A stretch of 64,000 nucleotides of DNA, taken from NCBI GenBank assembly GCA_030529425.1, contig JAUMWX010000004.1:1-64000 (forward strand), read 5' to 3'. Within the stretch, counting starts at the first letter, position 1; each line of letters starts with the position of its first letter. The position numbers and the translations under genes are program-made. The notes below the pieces were generated by a model. The model ran no database searches and was not told where the DNA came from. It saw nothing but the letters and a program-made list of their open reading frames with translations. Below, piece by piece: positions 8,389-17,935 of this stretch. This stretch comes from Tissierellia bacterium (lineage in GTDB: Bacteria; Bacillota; Clostridia; Tissierellales; Peptoniphilaceae).

Positions 8389-9440
8389 ATGAAATATCCT
8401 CCCACTAAAGCTATTAAAAATATAATTACACCGAATATTGCAGCATCCTTAAGTATAAGTCTGTCATCTATAGGCAAATCACCATAAGCTTTACCGGTTT
8501 GCCCATTCATTGCATAAACATACTTCTTATTGTTAAAATCATATGTCATAATCCATGTAGGCAGTAGGACATAATTCCATTTTCTGTCAATTTCGTCCGA
8601 ATTTTCATAATCAATTTCATATGAATTATATCCATCGAAAAATGACTTAACGACTTCTTCTTTATATTTTTCAAGTCTGTCATTCATAACAGGAGTAATA
8701 TCATCTTTCGTAAGTTCATATGTCTCACTGAAAAATCCGTTTAAGTAAAACACTTTAAATGGTTCAGCGTTCTCTATATCATAAGGTGAAATTGAATCTA
8801 TCAACGGCTTTTCAATCTTTTTATAAGCCAACTCGATAACATTCGAAACTCCAAATTCGCCATTTCTTACAACCTTGTATGATGATGTATCCGTATATTC
8901 GGTATCACCTACTCTCCTAACTTTCTTGGTATATCCCGTTCCCGATACATTCATCCTATAATTTGCATCCACTTCCCAATAAGGTAAATACATTCCCGTA
9001 ATATTTTCTAATTGAGAAGTTGAATAGAAACTTTTAGGAACATATCTTTTTTTGCTCACCCAGCTTAAAAACCTATTTGTCGCTTCTTCCTTGTCAAATT
9101 TAAACGGAATTACTTTATCAGGTTGAAAATCTCCCTTCGCTCTGTCTGTAAGTACAACCGGAGAATGGCAGTAATAGCAAAAAGTTGTCAGTGTCGTATC
9201 ATCCGTAACAACTTCGGCTCCACAACTGTTACAGTTATATCCTTTTATTCTACCGTTCTCTTCTGTTTCATGCTCATTATCAACTGATTCATCAATTAAG
9301 TCAGGATTTGACTTAACTCTTTCATCAATTTCAGATTGAGTAAAAGAAGAACCGCAATACTCACAATTTAATTTAGCTTCTGTAGGACTGTATTTTAGGC
9401 TGGCTCCACAGTTCGGACATTTATAGCTGTATACCCCCAT
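8382..9440 (-). CDS. double zinc-ribbon membrane protein (YdjG-like)
   Basis: The 352-residue protein has two N-terminal TFIIB-like zinc ribbons: CPNCG...CEYCG at about residues 9-31 and CNSCG...CYYCH at about 71-92. A soluble middle region follows. One C-terminal transmembrane helix ends the protein (AAIFGVIIFLIALVGGYFIW). This is the architecture of Bacillus YdjG, the partner of the TPM protein YdjH. It lies between the SPFH gene (7-base gap) and the TPM gene (overlap), in one operon. I infer a scaffold role at the membrane. Confidence 0.75.
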   Translation of the reverse strand: MGVYSYKCPNCGASLKYSPTEAKLNCEYCGSSFTQSEIDERVKSNPDLIDESVDNEHETEENGRIKGYNCNSCGAEVVTDDTTLTTFCYYCHSPVVLTDRAKGDFQPDKVIPFKFDKEEATNRFLSWVSKKRYVPKSFYSTSQLENITGMYLPYWEVDANYRMNVSGTGYTKKVRRVGDTEYTDTSSYKVVRNGEFGVSNVIELAYKKIEKPLIDSISPYDIENAEPFKVFYLNGFFSETYELTKDDITPVMNDRLEKYKEEVVKSFFDGYNSYEIDYENSDEIDRKWNYVLLPTWIMTYDFNNKKYVYAMNGQTGKAYGDLPIDDRLILKDAAIFGVIIFLIALVGGYFIW

Positions 9441-9447
9441 GATTCAC

Positions 9448-10683
9448 CTACTCAGTCTTTTGACCACATTCAGGACAGAATTTAGGTCTTGGAACACTCA
9501 ATTTGCTACCGCAGTTTCCACAAAAACCTCCCGCCTCAACTTCAGGTTTTTTAGCTCCGCAATTCGAACAGAACTTACCTGTATTAACATTGGAACATTC
9601 AGGACAATTCCAACTTGAAACGGCATTTTGTTGAGGTTGAGCGCTTGGTTGAGCTTGTTGCTGAGGTTGAGGGTTTCTTTGGCTATTAATCTCATCTTGG
9701 TTGGATTTTACTATTTCACCAAACATGCCGCCACCTGCATTCATTCCAAATCCCATACCTAAAAATGCATTTGTTGCACCCGCTTCATTTGAACCTGCAG
9801 CCTCAAATCCGCGAGCCATAGCTCCTTGAACATATCCCTGTCTAATTTTCGCGTCGCTAAGTGCTGAACCTTGGTTACGGATAGTAAGAATTTTTTGAGA
9901 TTCTTCGGTATATCTTATTCCTTGTATTGCTGCGGATAAAACTTCCAAACCTCTTATTTCCAACCATTTAGCATCCAATACATCCGACATCTTTTGGCTT
10001 ACTTCGGTGGTCTTTGAACTCAATTGAGAAATTCTAATTCCATCCGTGGACAACATACCTATTGCAGTTTGTAATCCGTCCAAAAATTCCGCTTTCAATT
10101 GTTCGCTCAAATTCTCAACAGTTATTTTAGTAGCTGATTTTGGAACAAATTCTTTGTAAAATAGGATTGGATCTCTAATTTTTATTGAATACGCTCCATG
10201 GACCATTACCTCCAAATCCATATCATAATTTGAATCATAATACATTACCGGAGTTGGAGTACCAAATTTTATATCTGTTATTTCTTGAAGATTGACATAA
10301 AATACTTCTTGCATAGAAGGTTCTATTCCGGAGAATTTAAACCTTGTAAAAGTGTGCTTTACAGTATCCCATAAATTATCTCCAAAAATTGAAGGTGCAC
10401 TCGAATTGCTTACTTGATAGTTGCCGGGCTCGGAAGAAACTCCCACCATTGCTCCGTTATCTACCAAAAGCATGCATGTATTTTCAGGCACATGTATCAA
10501 ACTGCCGTTGGTAATTACATCGGATGCTCCTTTGTAGTTATTATCTCTTTTGTCTCCTTGACGAATTTTTCCACCTTTAGTAAAAATTACCCCTTTACTA
10601 AGGTCAATGGGTCTTATTGCCTCTGCGAATTGTTCATTAAATGAACCTCCGATAGAATCAATTGTTGCTCGTATTAGTCCCAT
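9448..10683 (-). CDS. SPFH-domain protein with C-terminal zinc ribbons (YdjI-like)
   Basis: The 411-residue protein has an SPFH/virion-core-like region over about residues 1-300. A Gly/Ala-rich stretch and a Gln/Pro-rich linker follow. The C-terminus holds two zinc ribbons (CPECSNVNTGKFCSNCG; CGNCG...CPECG). Bacillus YdjI has this layout and is known to link the phage-shock protein PspA to the YdjG-YdjH membrane complex. It is first in its operon, with start ATG 10683 after AGGAGGAG. No pspA/ydjF homologue is adjacent. Confidence 0.8.
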   Translation of the reverse strand: MGLIRATIDSIGGSFNEQFAEAIRPIDLSKGVIFTKGGKIRQGDKRDNNYKGASDVITNGSLIHVPENTCMLLVDNGAMVGVSSEPGNYQVSNSSAPSIFGDNLWDTVKHTFTRFKFSGIEPSMQEVFYVNLQEITDIKFGTPTPVMYYDSNYDMDLEVMVHGAYSIKIRDPILFYKEFVPKSATKITVENLSEQLKAEFLDGLQTAIGMLSTDGIRISQLSSKTTEVSQKMSDVLDAKWLEIRGLEVLSAAIQGIRYTEESQKILTIRNQGSALSDAKIRQGYVQGAMARGFEAAGSNEAGATNAFLGMGFGMNAGGGMFGEIVKSNQDEINSQRNPQPQQQAQPSAQPQQNAVSSWNCPECSNVNTGKFCSNCGAKKPEVEAGGFCGNCGSKLSVPRPKFCPECGQKTE

Positions 10684-10715
10684 ACTCTCCTCCTAAATTT
10701 TTATAGTAATATTTT

Positions 10716-10745
10716 AACATAGATTCTATCTTAATTCACTATCAA
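10716..10745 (-). promoter_or_regulatory. candidate promoter of the YdjI-like operon
   Basis: On the minus strand TTGATA (10745-10740), 18 bases and TATGTT (10721-10716) lie about 35 bases before the ATG. In Bacillus the related operon is under SigW, but no SigW-type site is evident here. Confidence 0.45.
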
Positions 10746-10790
10746 TCTATATAAATCTAATGTAATTTTTATATAAATTTAATATATTTT

Positions 10791-10819
10791 TTGACAGTAT
10801 GTAAAATAAGTATTATTCT
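10791..10819 (+). promoter_or_regulatory. promoter of the NSS transporter-recX operon
   Basis: TTGACA (10791-10796), a 17-base spacer and TATTCT (10814-10819) precede a GGGAGG ribosome site at 10833-10838 and the ATG at 10844. Confidence 0.65.
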
Positions 10820-10843
10820 ATCTATTATAAATGGGAGGCAGAT

Positions 10844-12205
10844 ATGTATAATGAAAGACTAAAAACTAAATATGGTTTAATATTATTGTCGGCAGGATCG
10901 GCAATAGGACTTGGAAATGTTTGGCGTTTCCCTTATGTTGTAGGGAAATATGGGGGCGCAATTTTTGTTTTATTTTACTTGCTATTTTTAGTTATCATAG
11001 GTATCCCTATGGTTAATGTTGAACTTGCAATCGGCAGAGCGAGCAGAACTTCACCAAAAGAAAGTTTTTACGCTTTATCTAAAAATGATAGTTGGAAAAA
11101 AGTTGGCTGGTTGAGCTTTTTCGGAACATATATTCTGATGTTTTTTTATACTGTAATAGCAGGTTGGATTTTAAATTATGTTTTTAAATTCATCACAGGA
11201 GAAATTAATCCTACTTCCGATATACCTATGAATTTCGGAAACATGCTGAATAACCCTATCGAAATGCTCATGTTTACGATATTGGTAATTTTTATGTGTT
11301 TCGTAATATTGTCAATAGGATTTAACAAGGGGGTTGAAAATATAACTTCCAAGATGATGATACTATTATTATTTTCAATATTCTTATTGGTTATTAACAG
11401 TTTCACACTAAATAATGCGATGGAAGGTTTTAAATTTTATTTGATCCCTGATTTGAATGCAATAAAAGATGTCGGTTTTTTCAGAGTTGTGTATGAAGCT
11501 ATGAATCAGGCATTTTTTACACTTAGTATCGGTATCGGTTCAATAGCTACTTTCGGTGCTAAATCAACCAATGAAAAAAGTCTTTTTTCAAGCTCAATTT
11601 CCATAATATTGCTTGATACATTTGTTGCAATAATGGCGGGATTAATAATATTTCCGGCAACTACCGCTTTTTCTATTGATCAAAAAGCAGGTCCTGGACT
11701 GGTATTCATAGTAATACCTGAAGTTTTTAAACATATTCCTTATGGGAATTTATGGGGTACGATATTCTTCATTTTCTTGGCATTTGCGGCACTTTCAACG
11801 GTTATTGCCACTTTTGAAGAAATGATACAAAACTACATGGGATTATTTAAATCATCAAGAATTAAATCAATACTGATAAATTTCTTTGTAGTTATACTTG
11901 GTTCCATTCCTGTAATTCTGGGATTCAATGTTTGGAAAAATTTCCAACCTTTCGGCGAAGGATCGGTAGTTCTTGACATATATGATTTTTTAGTAAGTGC
12001 AAATCTTTTACCGCTTGGAGCTGTTCTGATGATAATATTTGTAATAAGCAAAAGAGGTTGGGGATACGAAAAATTTATCAATGAAGTTAATAAAGGAGAA
12101 GGTATAAAATTCAGATATAATGTAAAATTTTATTTAAGCTATATCTTACCTGTAATAGTTATGATTTTATATGTATCCGGATATATACTTAAATTTCTAA
12201 AATGA
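10844..12205 (+). CDS. neurotransmitter:sodium symporter (NSS/LeuT family) amino-acid transporter
   Basis: The 453-residue integral membrane protein has about 11 hydrophobic helices. It begins with the LeuT/NSS signature (SAGSAIGLGNVWRFPYVV), whose unwound helix 1 binds sodium and substrate. Family members take up amino acids with sodium; relatives in anaerobes often carry tyrosine or tryptophan, but the substrate is not readable here. A strong promoter and ribosome site precede it. Its stop overlaps the recX start (ATGA). Confidence 0.9.
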   Translation: MYNERLKTKYGLILLSAGSAIGLGNVWRFPYVVGKYGGAIFVLFYLLFLVIIGIPMVNVELAIGRASRTSPKESFYALSKNDSWKKVGWLSFFGTYILMFFYTVIAGWILNYVFKFITGEINPTSDIPMNFGNMLNNPIEMLMFTILVIFMCFVILSIGFNKGVENITSKMMILLLFSIFLLVINSFTLNNAMEGFKFYLIPDLNAIKDVGFFRVVYEAMNQAFFTLSIGIGSIATFGAKSTNEKSLFSSSISIILLDTFVAIMAGLIIFPATTAFSIDQKAGPGLVFIVIPEVFKHIPYGNLWGTIFFIFLAFAALSTVIATFEEMIQNYMGLFKSSRIKSILINFFVVILGSIPVILGFNVWKNFQPFGEGSVVLDIYDFLVSANLLPLGAVLMIIFVISKRGWGYEKFINEVNKGEGIKFRYNVKFYLSYILPVIVMILYVSGYILKFLK

Positions 12206-12813
12206 TTTTAAAACAAATTTTGTATGATGAAAAACAGGCGGCATTTAAAATTAATATTGATGAGAATATATATATTGTTGATTATGAGTTTTATGCAAAA
12301 AACAACTTGAGCGAAGATACTGAAGTATCAGAAGAGCTTTTCTCGAAAATAGCATATTGCAACGACTTTTTAAAAGCAAATAAAATTGTGTATAAATATC
12401 TAAAAAATAGAAAAACCGTTCAGGAAGTTTACAACAAATTAATCTGTCAAAATTTCTCATCTGAAATATGTAACAAGATAATTGAACATTACAAAAATTT
12501 GGGCTTCCTAAATGACAGAGAATATGCTTTGGACTATATTACTAACTCATTGATACTTAAAAAGGAAAGTAGAAAAAAAACTATATTTAAACTAAGTGTC
12601 AAAGGAGTTCCAAAGGATATTATTCTGGAAGCCATGGAGAATTTCGATAATAATATCGAGTTTGATAACTGTCGACATTGTTTTAAGATGAAATACGGAG
12701 AAAAAAAATTAGACAGACAAGAATTTCAAAAAGCCTATCGTTACCTTGCTTCAAGAGGTTTTTCTAAGGAATCCATATACAGTTCGATAAATGGATATGA
12801 CGAATATGAATAA
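12202..12813 (+). CDS. recX: regulatory protein RecX
   Basis: The 203-residue protein has the all-helical three-repeat organisation of RecX, which binds RecA filaments and modulates recombinase activity. Recognisable stretches are KNLGFLNDREYALDYI, KGVPKDIILEAM and AYRYLASRGFSKESI. Its start overlaps the transporter stop by four bases, so translation is probably coupled. It is about 19 kb from recA in this window, on the opposite strand. Confidence 0.82.
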   Translation: MILKQILYDEKQAAFKINIDENIYIVDYEFYAKNNLSEDTEVSEELFSKIAYCNDFLKANKIVYKYLKNRKTVQEVYNKLICQNFSSEICNKIIEHYKNLGFLNDREYALDYITNSLILKKESRKKTIFKLSVKGVPKDIILEAMENFDNNIEFDNCRHCFKMKYGEKKLDRQEFQKAYRYLASRGFSKESIYSSINGYDEYE

Positions 12814-13075
12814 AAAAGCTTATGTTTACATTCTCTTATGTTCCGACAACACGCTTTATACGGGTTACACATTTGATTTAGAAAAAAGAATTGCAATGCA
12901 TAATTCCAAAAAGGGTTCAAAATACACAAGGTCAAGAATCCCTGTCACTCTTGTTTTTCATCATGAATGCAACGACAAAAATGATGCTATGAAATTGGAA
13001 TATAAAATCAAAAAATTGAAAAGAAAAGATAAATTGAAACTTATTGAAAACATTATAAAAGTGGAAAGTCTATGA
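12806..13075 (+). CDS. GIY-YIG nuclease-fold protein (YhbQ/UPF0213 family)
   Basis: The single-domain protein of 89 residues from ATG 12806 carries YVYILLCSD and YTGYT (the GIY-YIG elements). A conserved Arg lies in DLEKRIAMH and the catalytic-type Glu in KLEYKIKKLKR. Members are small stand-alone nuclease-like proteins of uncertain role. In-frame ATGs at 12791 and 12797 are possible, but the family begins just before the YVYIL strand. The gene overlaps the end of recX. Confidence 0.85.
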   Translation: MNKKAYVYILLCSDNTLYTGYTFDLEKRIAMHNSKKGSKYTRSRIPVTLVFHHECNDKNDAMKLEYKIKKLKRKDKLKLIENIIKVESL

Positions 13076-13085
13076 CTTTCCACTT
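13059..13085. terminator. hairpin between convergent genes
   Basis: A 12-bp stem AAGTGGAAAGTC / GACTTTCCACTT with loop TAT spans the stop codon of the GIY-YIG gene and abuts the stop of thiN. The T-tract is weak on the plus strand and AAAA-flanked on the other. It probably serves both directions. Confidence 0.6.
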
Positions 13086-13737
13086 AATCTTTACTTAAAA
13101 ATAACAATATCGATCCCTTCTTAACTTCAATCTCAACATCTCTTTTAAATTCATTTGAAATTGTCAATGAAGAACCATATTCAATATAGTGATCGTTAAG
13201 CTCCCACTTGGAACCGTAGATTGAAAAAATCGAATCTTCATGAGTAGGCAGAATGGAAATATTAAGCTCTGACTTCTTTAAATAAATTCTTTTTCTTACA
13301 ATCTGCAATAAATTATTGTCATCCAAAATCAAAAGATTCAATTTATCATCAGAATGTTTTGCCAATAGATTTATGTTCGAAAGAGTATGGTCTAATCTGG
13401 TTCCCGTGCATCCAAGCAATAAAACCCTTTTGTAATTCTTATCCCTTACATAATTTATAGCCAACTCAAGATCCGTGTAATCTTTTTCCCTATCAAATTT
13501 AAGAGTATTTATTTTTTGAAATTCTATATATGAAATGCTCTCTTCACTACAGGAATCAAAATCTCCGACAGCTATTTTAAAATCAATGCCATTTTTGAAA
13601 GCATAGTCAACTCCCCTATCAACACATATTACATCCACGGAAAAAATCTCCCTATTATCCTCATAGGATATTATTTTTCCGCCCCCAATAATTATTGCAT
13701 CAATATCTTTTAAATAATTCGTAAAAATCGTTGACAT
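13084..13737 (-). CDS. thiN: thiamine pyrophosphokinase
   Basis: The enzyme makes thiamine diphosphate from thiamine and ATP. Hallmarks are an N-terminal IIIGGGKI, VDRGVDYAFKNGI, AVGDFDSC, DREKDYTDLELAI and LLGCTGTRLDHTLSN. The frame is open to 13767, but ATG 13737 places the glycine-rich strand at the usual distance, giving 217 residues. It overlaps rpe by about 38 bases. It is the last gene of the long operon running down from yicC. Confidence 0.92.
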   Translation of the reverse strand: MSTIFTNYLKDIDAIIIGGGKIISYEDNREIFSVDVICVDRGVDYAFKNGIDFKIAVGDFDSCSEESISYIEFQKINTLKFDREKDYTDLELAINYVRDKNYKRVLLLGCTGTRLDHTLSNINLLAKHSDDKLNLLILDDNNLLQIVRKRIYLKKSELNISILPTHEDSIFSIYGSKWELNDHYIEYGSSLTISNEFKRDVEIEVKKGSILLFLSKD

Positions 13738-14359
13738 TTTTAGAAATACCTTCTTTGTTGAAAACACCTGATCCTGAAACTAATAAATCTGCTCCGGCTT
13801 CAATAACTTGAGATGCATTATCCTTTTTTATTCCTCCGTCAACTTCAAGTATAATACCTCTCCCCGATGAATTAATCATTTTTCTGATGTTTCTAATTTT
13901 TTCAATACTCTCCGGAATAAATGATTGACCTCCGAATCCCGGATTAACACTCATGACCAAAATCAAATCTACATCATTCATAAGATATTTCAGAACGCTC
14001 TCATGGGTATGAGGATTGAGCACCACTCCCGCTTTCTTTCCATAGCTTTTTATAAGCTTAAGTGTTCTGTGTAAATGTTTTGTAGTCTCAGGATGAACTG
14101 ATATTATATCTGCACCCGAATCTACAAAATTTTTTATGTAGTAGTCGGGATTTTCTATCATTAAATGAGTATCAAAAACAAAATCACATTTGTCTCTAAG
14201 ATGCTTCAGTATCATTGGACCATACGAAATATTCGGGACAAAATTACCATCCATTATATCCAAATGTAAATATTTTACTTGAGTTTTTTTCAATTGTTCC
14301 AAATCATTTTCTAAATTATAAAAATTTGCCGACAATAGCGATGGTGATAGTTCAATCAT
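13700..14359 (-). CDS. rpe: ribulose-phosphate 3-epimerase
   Basis: The 219-residue TIM-barrel enzyme interconverts ribulose-5-phosphate and xylulose-5-phosphate. Metal and catalytic motifs are present: LSPSLLSANF, HLDIMDGNFVPN, DTHLMIENPD, MSVNPGFGGQSF and EVDGGIKKDNA. Its ATG overlaps the rsgA stop by one base. The position after prkC-rsgA and before thiN is standard for Firmicutes. Confidence 0.97.
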   Translation of the reverse strand: MIELSPSLLSANFYNLENDLEQLKKTQVKYLHLDIMDGNFVPNISYGPMILKHLRDKCDFVFDTHLMIENPDYYIKNFVDSGADIISVHPETTKHLHRTLKLIKSYGKKAGVVLNPHTHESVLKYLMNDVDLILVMSVNPGFGGQSFIPESIEKIRNIRKMINSSGRGIILEVDGGIKKDNASQVIEAGADLLVSGSGVFNKEGISKNVNDFYELFKRY

Positions 14360-15237
14360 TAATATCTCCTTTTTGACAGTATTTCTTGTCTTATTGACAG
14401 GTAGTTTTCATACCTTGATTTGCTTAATTTATTTTCTTTGAGAGCTTGCTTAACCCCACATATAGGCTCATTTATATGTTGACAATTACTAAATTTACAT
14501 TCATTTACATATTTTGAAAACTCAGGAAAAAACTTTTCCACTAAATACGGATTTTCTATAAAATCAAGATTCAAAGATGTAAATCCCGGAGTGTCAAGGA
14601 TAAATGAATCCTCATCAAGTGTGAACAATTCAGAATGTCTGGTAGTGTGCTTTCCCCTGGAAGTTTTATTGCTTATACTACCGGTTTGGACATTTATATC
14701 CTCTGACAACTTATTCAATAATGATGATTTTCCTACTCCTGAAGGACCTGCCAAAACACTTATATTACCCTGTAAACACTTCCTCAATTCTTCTATGCCT
14801 TCCTCATCAACACTGCTTGTAAATATAATTTTATATCCTGTTTTTGAATAAATTTCCATAAACTCATTTTTCAATTCTTCGCTCACCAAATCAGATTTGT
14901 TGACTACAATGATCAAAGGTAGATTTAAGTGTTCCAACATCACTAAATATTTGTCGAATATATTAAAATTAATTTTGGGCTTAATCAAGCTTTGAACCAG
15001 TAATATTTGATTTATGTTTGCAACAGGAGGTCTGACTATTTCACTTTTTCGGTCAAAAATCTCCTCTATATATGCCTCTTTGTCATTTAATACTTGAATT
15101 ACAACCCTATCGCCAACCAAAGGCTTTAAATTTCTTTCTCTGAAAAGACCTCTTGCCTTGGATTTATAAATGATATTGTCTGACTGTACATAGTACAACT
15201 CTTTTTGTGATTTTATAATTATACCTTCTCTATTCAT
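14359..15237 (-). CDS. rsgA: ribosome small-subunit-dependent GTPase RsgA
   Basis: The 292-residue circularly permuted GTPase assists late 30S maturation. An OB-fold comes first. The G motifs follow in permuted order: G4 NKSD, then G1 GPSGVGKSS, then G3 DTPGF. A C-terminal zinc motif (CKFSNCQHINEPICG) completes the family layout. It starts inside the end of prkC (8-base overlap). Confidence 0.96.
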   Translation of the reverse strand: MNREGIIIKSQKELYYVQSDNIIYKSKARGLFRERNLKPLVGDRVVIQVLNDKEAYIEEIFDRKSEIVRPPVANINQILLVQSLIKPKINFNIFDKYLVMLEHLNLPLIIVVNKSDLVSEELKNEFMEIYSKTGYKIIFTSSVDEEGIEELRKCLQGNISVLAGPSGVGKSSLLNKLSEDINVQTGSISNKTSRGKHTTRHSELFTLDEDSFILDTPGFTSLNLDFIENPYLVEKFFPEFSKYVNECKFSNCQHINEPICGVKQALKENKLSKSRYENYLSIRQEILSKRRY

Positions 15238-17206
15238 GATTAGTAGTTGTCAACTTTCCGTCATAATACACTTCAAAAACTGCATCCGATGGTGCTTTTA
15301 ATTTAACCAAAATATAACCTTCAACCGCATCTTTCTTATTATATTCTTTTGAAAGAAGAACTTTTTTATCATTGGTATTGATAATTTCAACTTTAAATTT
15401 ATCATTTTCCATATTTAAAGGTAAGTTAAGTTTAAAAGTGAACTCCTTATCTTTAACCTTATTTTCATCATCCTTCGGTTTTTCAGGCTTTTTTGAATTG
15501 TCATCCTCTTCTTTAGGTGGATCAGGTTCTTGTTTATTTGCTTTTCCTAAAGAAATAATTATACTTATGTCACTGTCTTTTTTTACCTTTGTACCGGCAG
15601 CTATCGATTGAGAAATTACGTGATTCTCTTTAACATCATCGCTATGTTCCTGCGTTATATTTGTCGGATTAAGTCCGGAATTTATAAGAGTTTCTAAAGC
15701 CTTAGACTGAGTAAGTCCATTTACATTAGGAACTATAACAGGTTCTTCTTTTGGTCCCAGGCTTATAGTAATATCCACCTTGGATCCCTTTACAACCATT
15801 TCTCCTTTTTCAGGATTCTGCTCAATAACTTGATTTAGAGGTTTATCATCATGTTTTTTCTTCAAAGAGCCCACTTCCAAATTATTATCCTTGAGATATT
15901 TTTCAACTATCTGATAATCAAGTCCTATTAAATTAGGTACTTCTACTTTTTCTCTACCTTTACTGATTACCAATTTGACAATCGTGCCCTTTTTTACTTC
16001 CGTATTATACTTTATAGATTGATTTATAACTTGATTTTCTTTTATACGATCGTCATATTCTCTCGCCTCTATTTCCGCTTTCAGCCCAAGATTTTCCAAC
16101 TTTGTTATTGCATCTTTTTCTTCAAACTCTATAACATTAGGAACTTCAATCCTTTCTTCAGCAGTTTTACCACCCGATTCAAATCCGTTTGCTAAAACAT
16201 AAATAAAACCCATTGATACCAGAACTAAAATAGCATAAAAAATAATGCCGATTCTTGATATCCTATTTTTATCGGATTTGTCTTCAATCATTTCCTTTTT
16301 TGTTGAATACTTAACCTGCTTGCTGTTTATGTCAATGTTTTCAAATTTTTCAGTATCATCCAGTTTTTTTACTTCTCTTCTCTGAATACATTTATCAATA
16401 TCAATAATTAAATTTGAAGCTGTTTTGTAACGATTTTCCATGTCTTTAGCCAACAGATTCCTAATTATAATAACCAATGATTCAGAAATTCCGGGGTTAA
16501 GATTTCTTATCGGTACCGGTGTCTCCTGAATGTGTTTTATAGCAATACTGACAGGTGTATCCCCATCAAAAGGAACTTTTCCCGTTGCCATTTCATATAA
16601 AACAATCCCGAAAGAATACAAATCAGATCTTGAATCAATACTATGTCCTTTTGCCTGTTCGGGAGATATATAATGAACCGTTCCGAGTATTGAACTGGTG
16701 TAAGTGATTGTAGCCTCGCTGGATACATGTGCAATCCCGAAATCCACCACTTTAACTTTGTCATCTTCGGTAATAAGAATATTGGCAGGTTTTATATCTC
16801 TATGCACTAAACCGTATCTATGCGCGGTTTGAAGCGCTTTGGCGATTTGTTTTGCATAGTAAAGTATTCTGTCTTCAGACAGCGGAGCTTCTTTTTCAAT
16901 AATATCTTTCAATGTTCTTCCATTGATTTTTTCCATCACGATATAGTCTACAGTTTTCCCGTCAATTTCAGTACTTCCAACATCGAATATTGAAACTATG
17001 TTCTCATCTACAATAGATGCAGATGATGTTGCCTCCGCTTTTAATTTATTTATGACTTCTTCATTGTCATTAAATTGATCTCTTAAAATTTTAATAGCTA
17101 CATTTCTTTCCAGGACTGTATCATAAGCTTCATAAACATACGCCATTCCGCCCACACCGATAACATCCTTTATCTGATATCTATTATTAAGTAATATTCC
17201 TTTCAT
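15230..17206 (-). CDS. prkC: Ser/Thr protein kinase with PASTA repeats
   Basis: The 658-residue transmembrane kinase senses peptidoglycan-type ligands. The cytoplasmic kinase domain (about 10-270) has the glycine loop GVGGMAYVYEA, the Lys in VAIKIL, HRDIKPANI, DFG and SPEQ. A single transmembrane helix lies near residue 320-340. Three extracellular PASTA repeats follow (each starting near VPN). A Pro/Lys/Asp-rich linker and a C-terminal beta-rich domain of about 75 residues end the protein. The cognate phosphatase gene lies immediately upstream with no gap. Confidence 0.95.
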   Translation of the reverse strand: MKGILLNNRYQIKDVIGVGGMAYVYEAYDTVLERNVAIKILRDQFNDNEEVINKLKAEATSSASIVDENIVSIFDVGSTEIDGKTVDYIVMEKINGRTLKDIIEKEAPLSEDRILYYAKQIAKALQTAHRYGLVHRDIKPANILITEDDKVKVVDFGIAHVSSEATITYTSSILGTVHYISPEQAKGHSIDSRSDLYSFGIVLYEMATGKVPFDGDTPVSIAIKHIQETPVPIRNLNPGISESLVIIIRNLLAKDMENRYKTASNLIIDIDKCIQRREVKKLDDTEKFENIDINSKQVKYSTKKEMIEDKSDKNRISRIGIIFYAILVLVSMGFIYVLANGFESGGKTAEERIEVPNVIEFEEKDAITKLENLGLKAEIEAREYDDRIKENQVINQSIKYNTEVKKGTIVKLVISKGREKVEVPNLIGLDYQIVEKYLKDNNLEVGSLKKKHDDKPLNQVIEQNPEKGEMVVKGSKVDITISLGPKEEPVIVPNVNGLTQSKALETLINSGLNPTNITQEHSDDVKENHVISQSIAAGTKVKKDSDISIIISLGKANKQEPDPPKEEDDNSKKPEKPKDDENKVKDKEFTFKLNLPLNMENDKFKVEIINTNDKKVLLSKEYNKKDAVEGYILVKLKAPSDAVFEVYYDGKLTTTNHE

Positions 17207-17935
17207 TTATTCTTCCTCATAAGTAAATAAAGTTAATGTTATGTTGTCATATCCACCCATTGAATTAGCCATATATACCAAAATTTCAGCTGTCTCTTTC
17301 AAATCCAAATCCAAACTGAATAAATCAAGTATTTCATCGTCATCCACCATTGATGTCAGTCCGTCAGTGACAAGCAAAACTCTGTCCTTGTTTTTCAATT
17401 CTACCGTATATATTGCTATTTCAAAATCATTATTATCCGATCCCAAAGCATTTGTTATATAATTCTTTTTGGAAAAGAATTTTGCTTCTTCCAAAGTCAA
17501 CAAACCTTCATCAATAAGTTCTTGAACATAGGAATGATCTTTTGTAATCTGAGATATTTTGCCGTCTCTTATTAAATAGAGTCTGCTATCCCCCACATTG
17601 GAAACATAACATTTGTTTTCGTGTACAATCGCCGAAACAGCGGTAGTTCCCATATTTTCAAGATTTTGATCTTTATTTGCCATGGCAATTATCTGATCAT
17701 TTGCGTACTTCATTGAGTCCATGGAAAGTTTTTCAAAATCATTTGTATTTTTATTTTTAATAACATAATCTCTTACCGACTCAACAGCCAATTTGGACGC
17801 AACCTCACCGGCGTTATGTCCTCCCATGCCGTCAGCTACCACAAATAATGAAAACCTTGAACCTATGTAGTTGGCATAGTTATCTTCATTTATTTCTCTG
17901 ACTTTTCCGATATCGGTAATGGAATAGTATTTCAT
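17207..17935 (-). CDS. prpC: PP2C-type Ser/Thr phosphatase
   Basis: The 242-residue metal-dependent phosphatase opposes the adjacent PASTA kinase. PP2C metal-binding motifs are EDNYAN, VADGMGGHNAGEVAS, SNVGDSRLYLIRDG, LLVTDGLTSM and GGYDNITL. It overlaps the rlmN stop by four bases (ATGA). The pairing with the kinase is the standard Firmicute arrangement. Confidence 0.95.
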   Translation of the reverse strand: MKYYSITDIGKVREINEDNYANYIGSRFSLFVVADGMGGHNAGEVASKLAVESVRDYVIKNKNTNDFEKLSMDSMKYANDQIIAMANKDQNLENMGTTAVSAIVHENKCYVSNVGDSRLYLIRDGKISQITKDHSYVQELIDEGLLTLEEAKFFSKKNYITNALGSDNNDFEIAIYTVELKNKDRVLLVTDGLTSMVDDDEILDLFSLDLDLKETAEILVYMANSMGGYDNITLTLFTYEEE

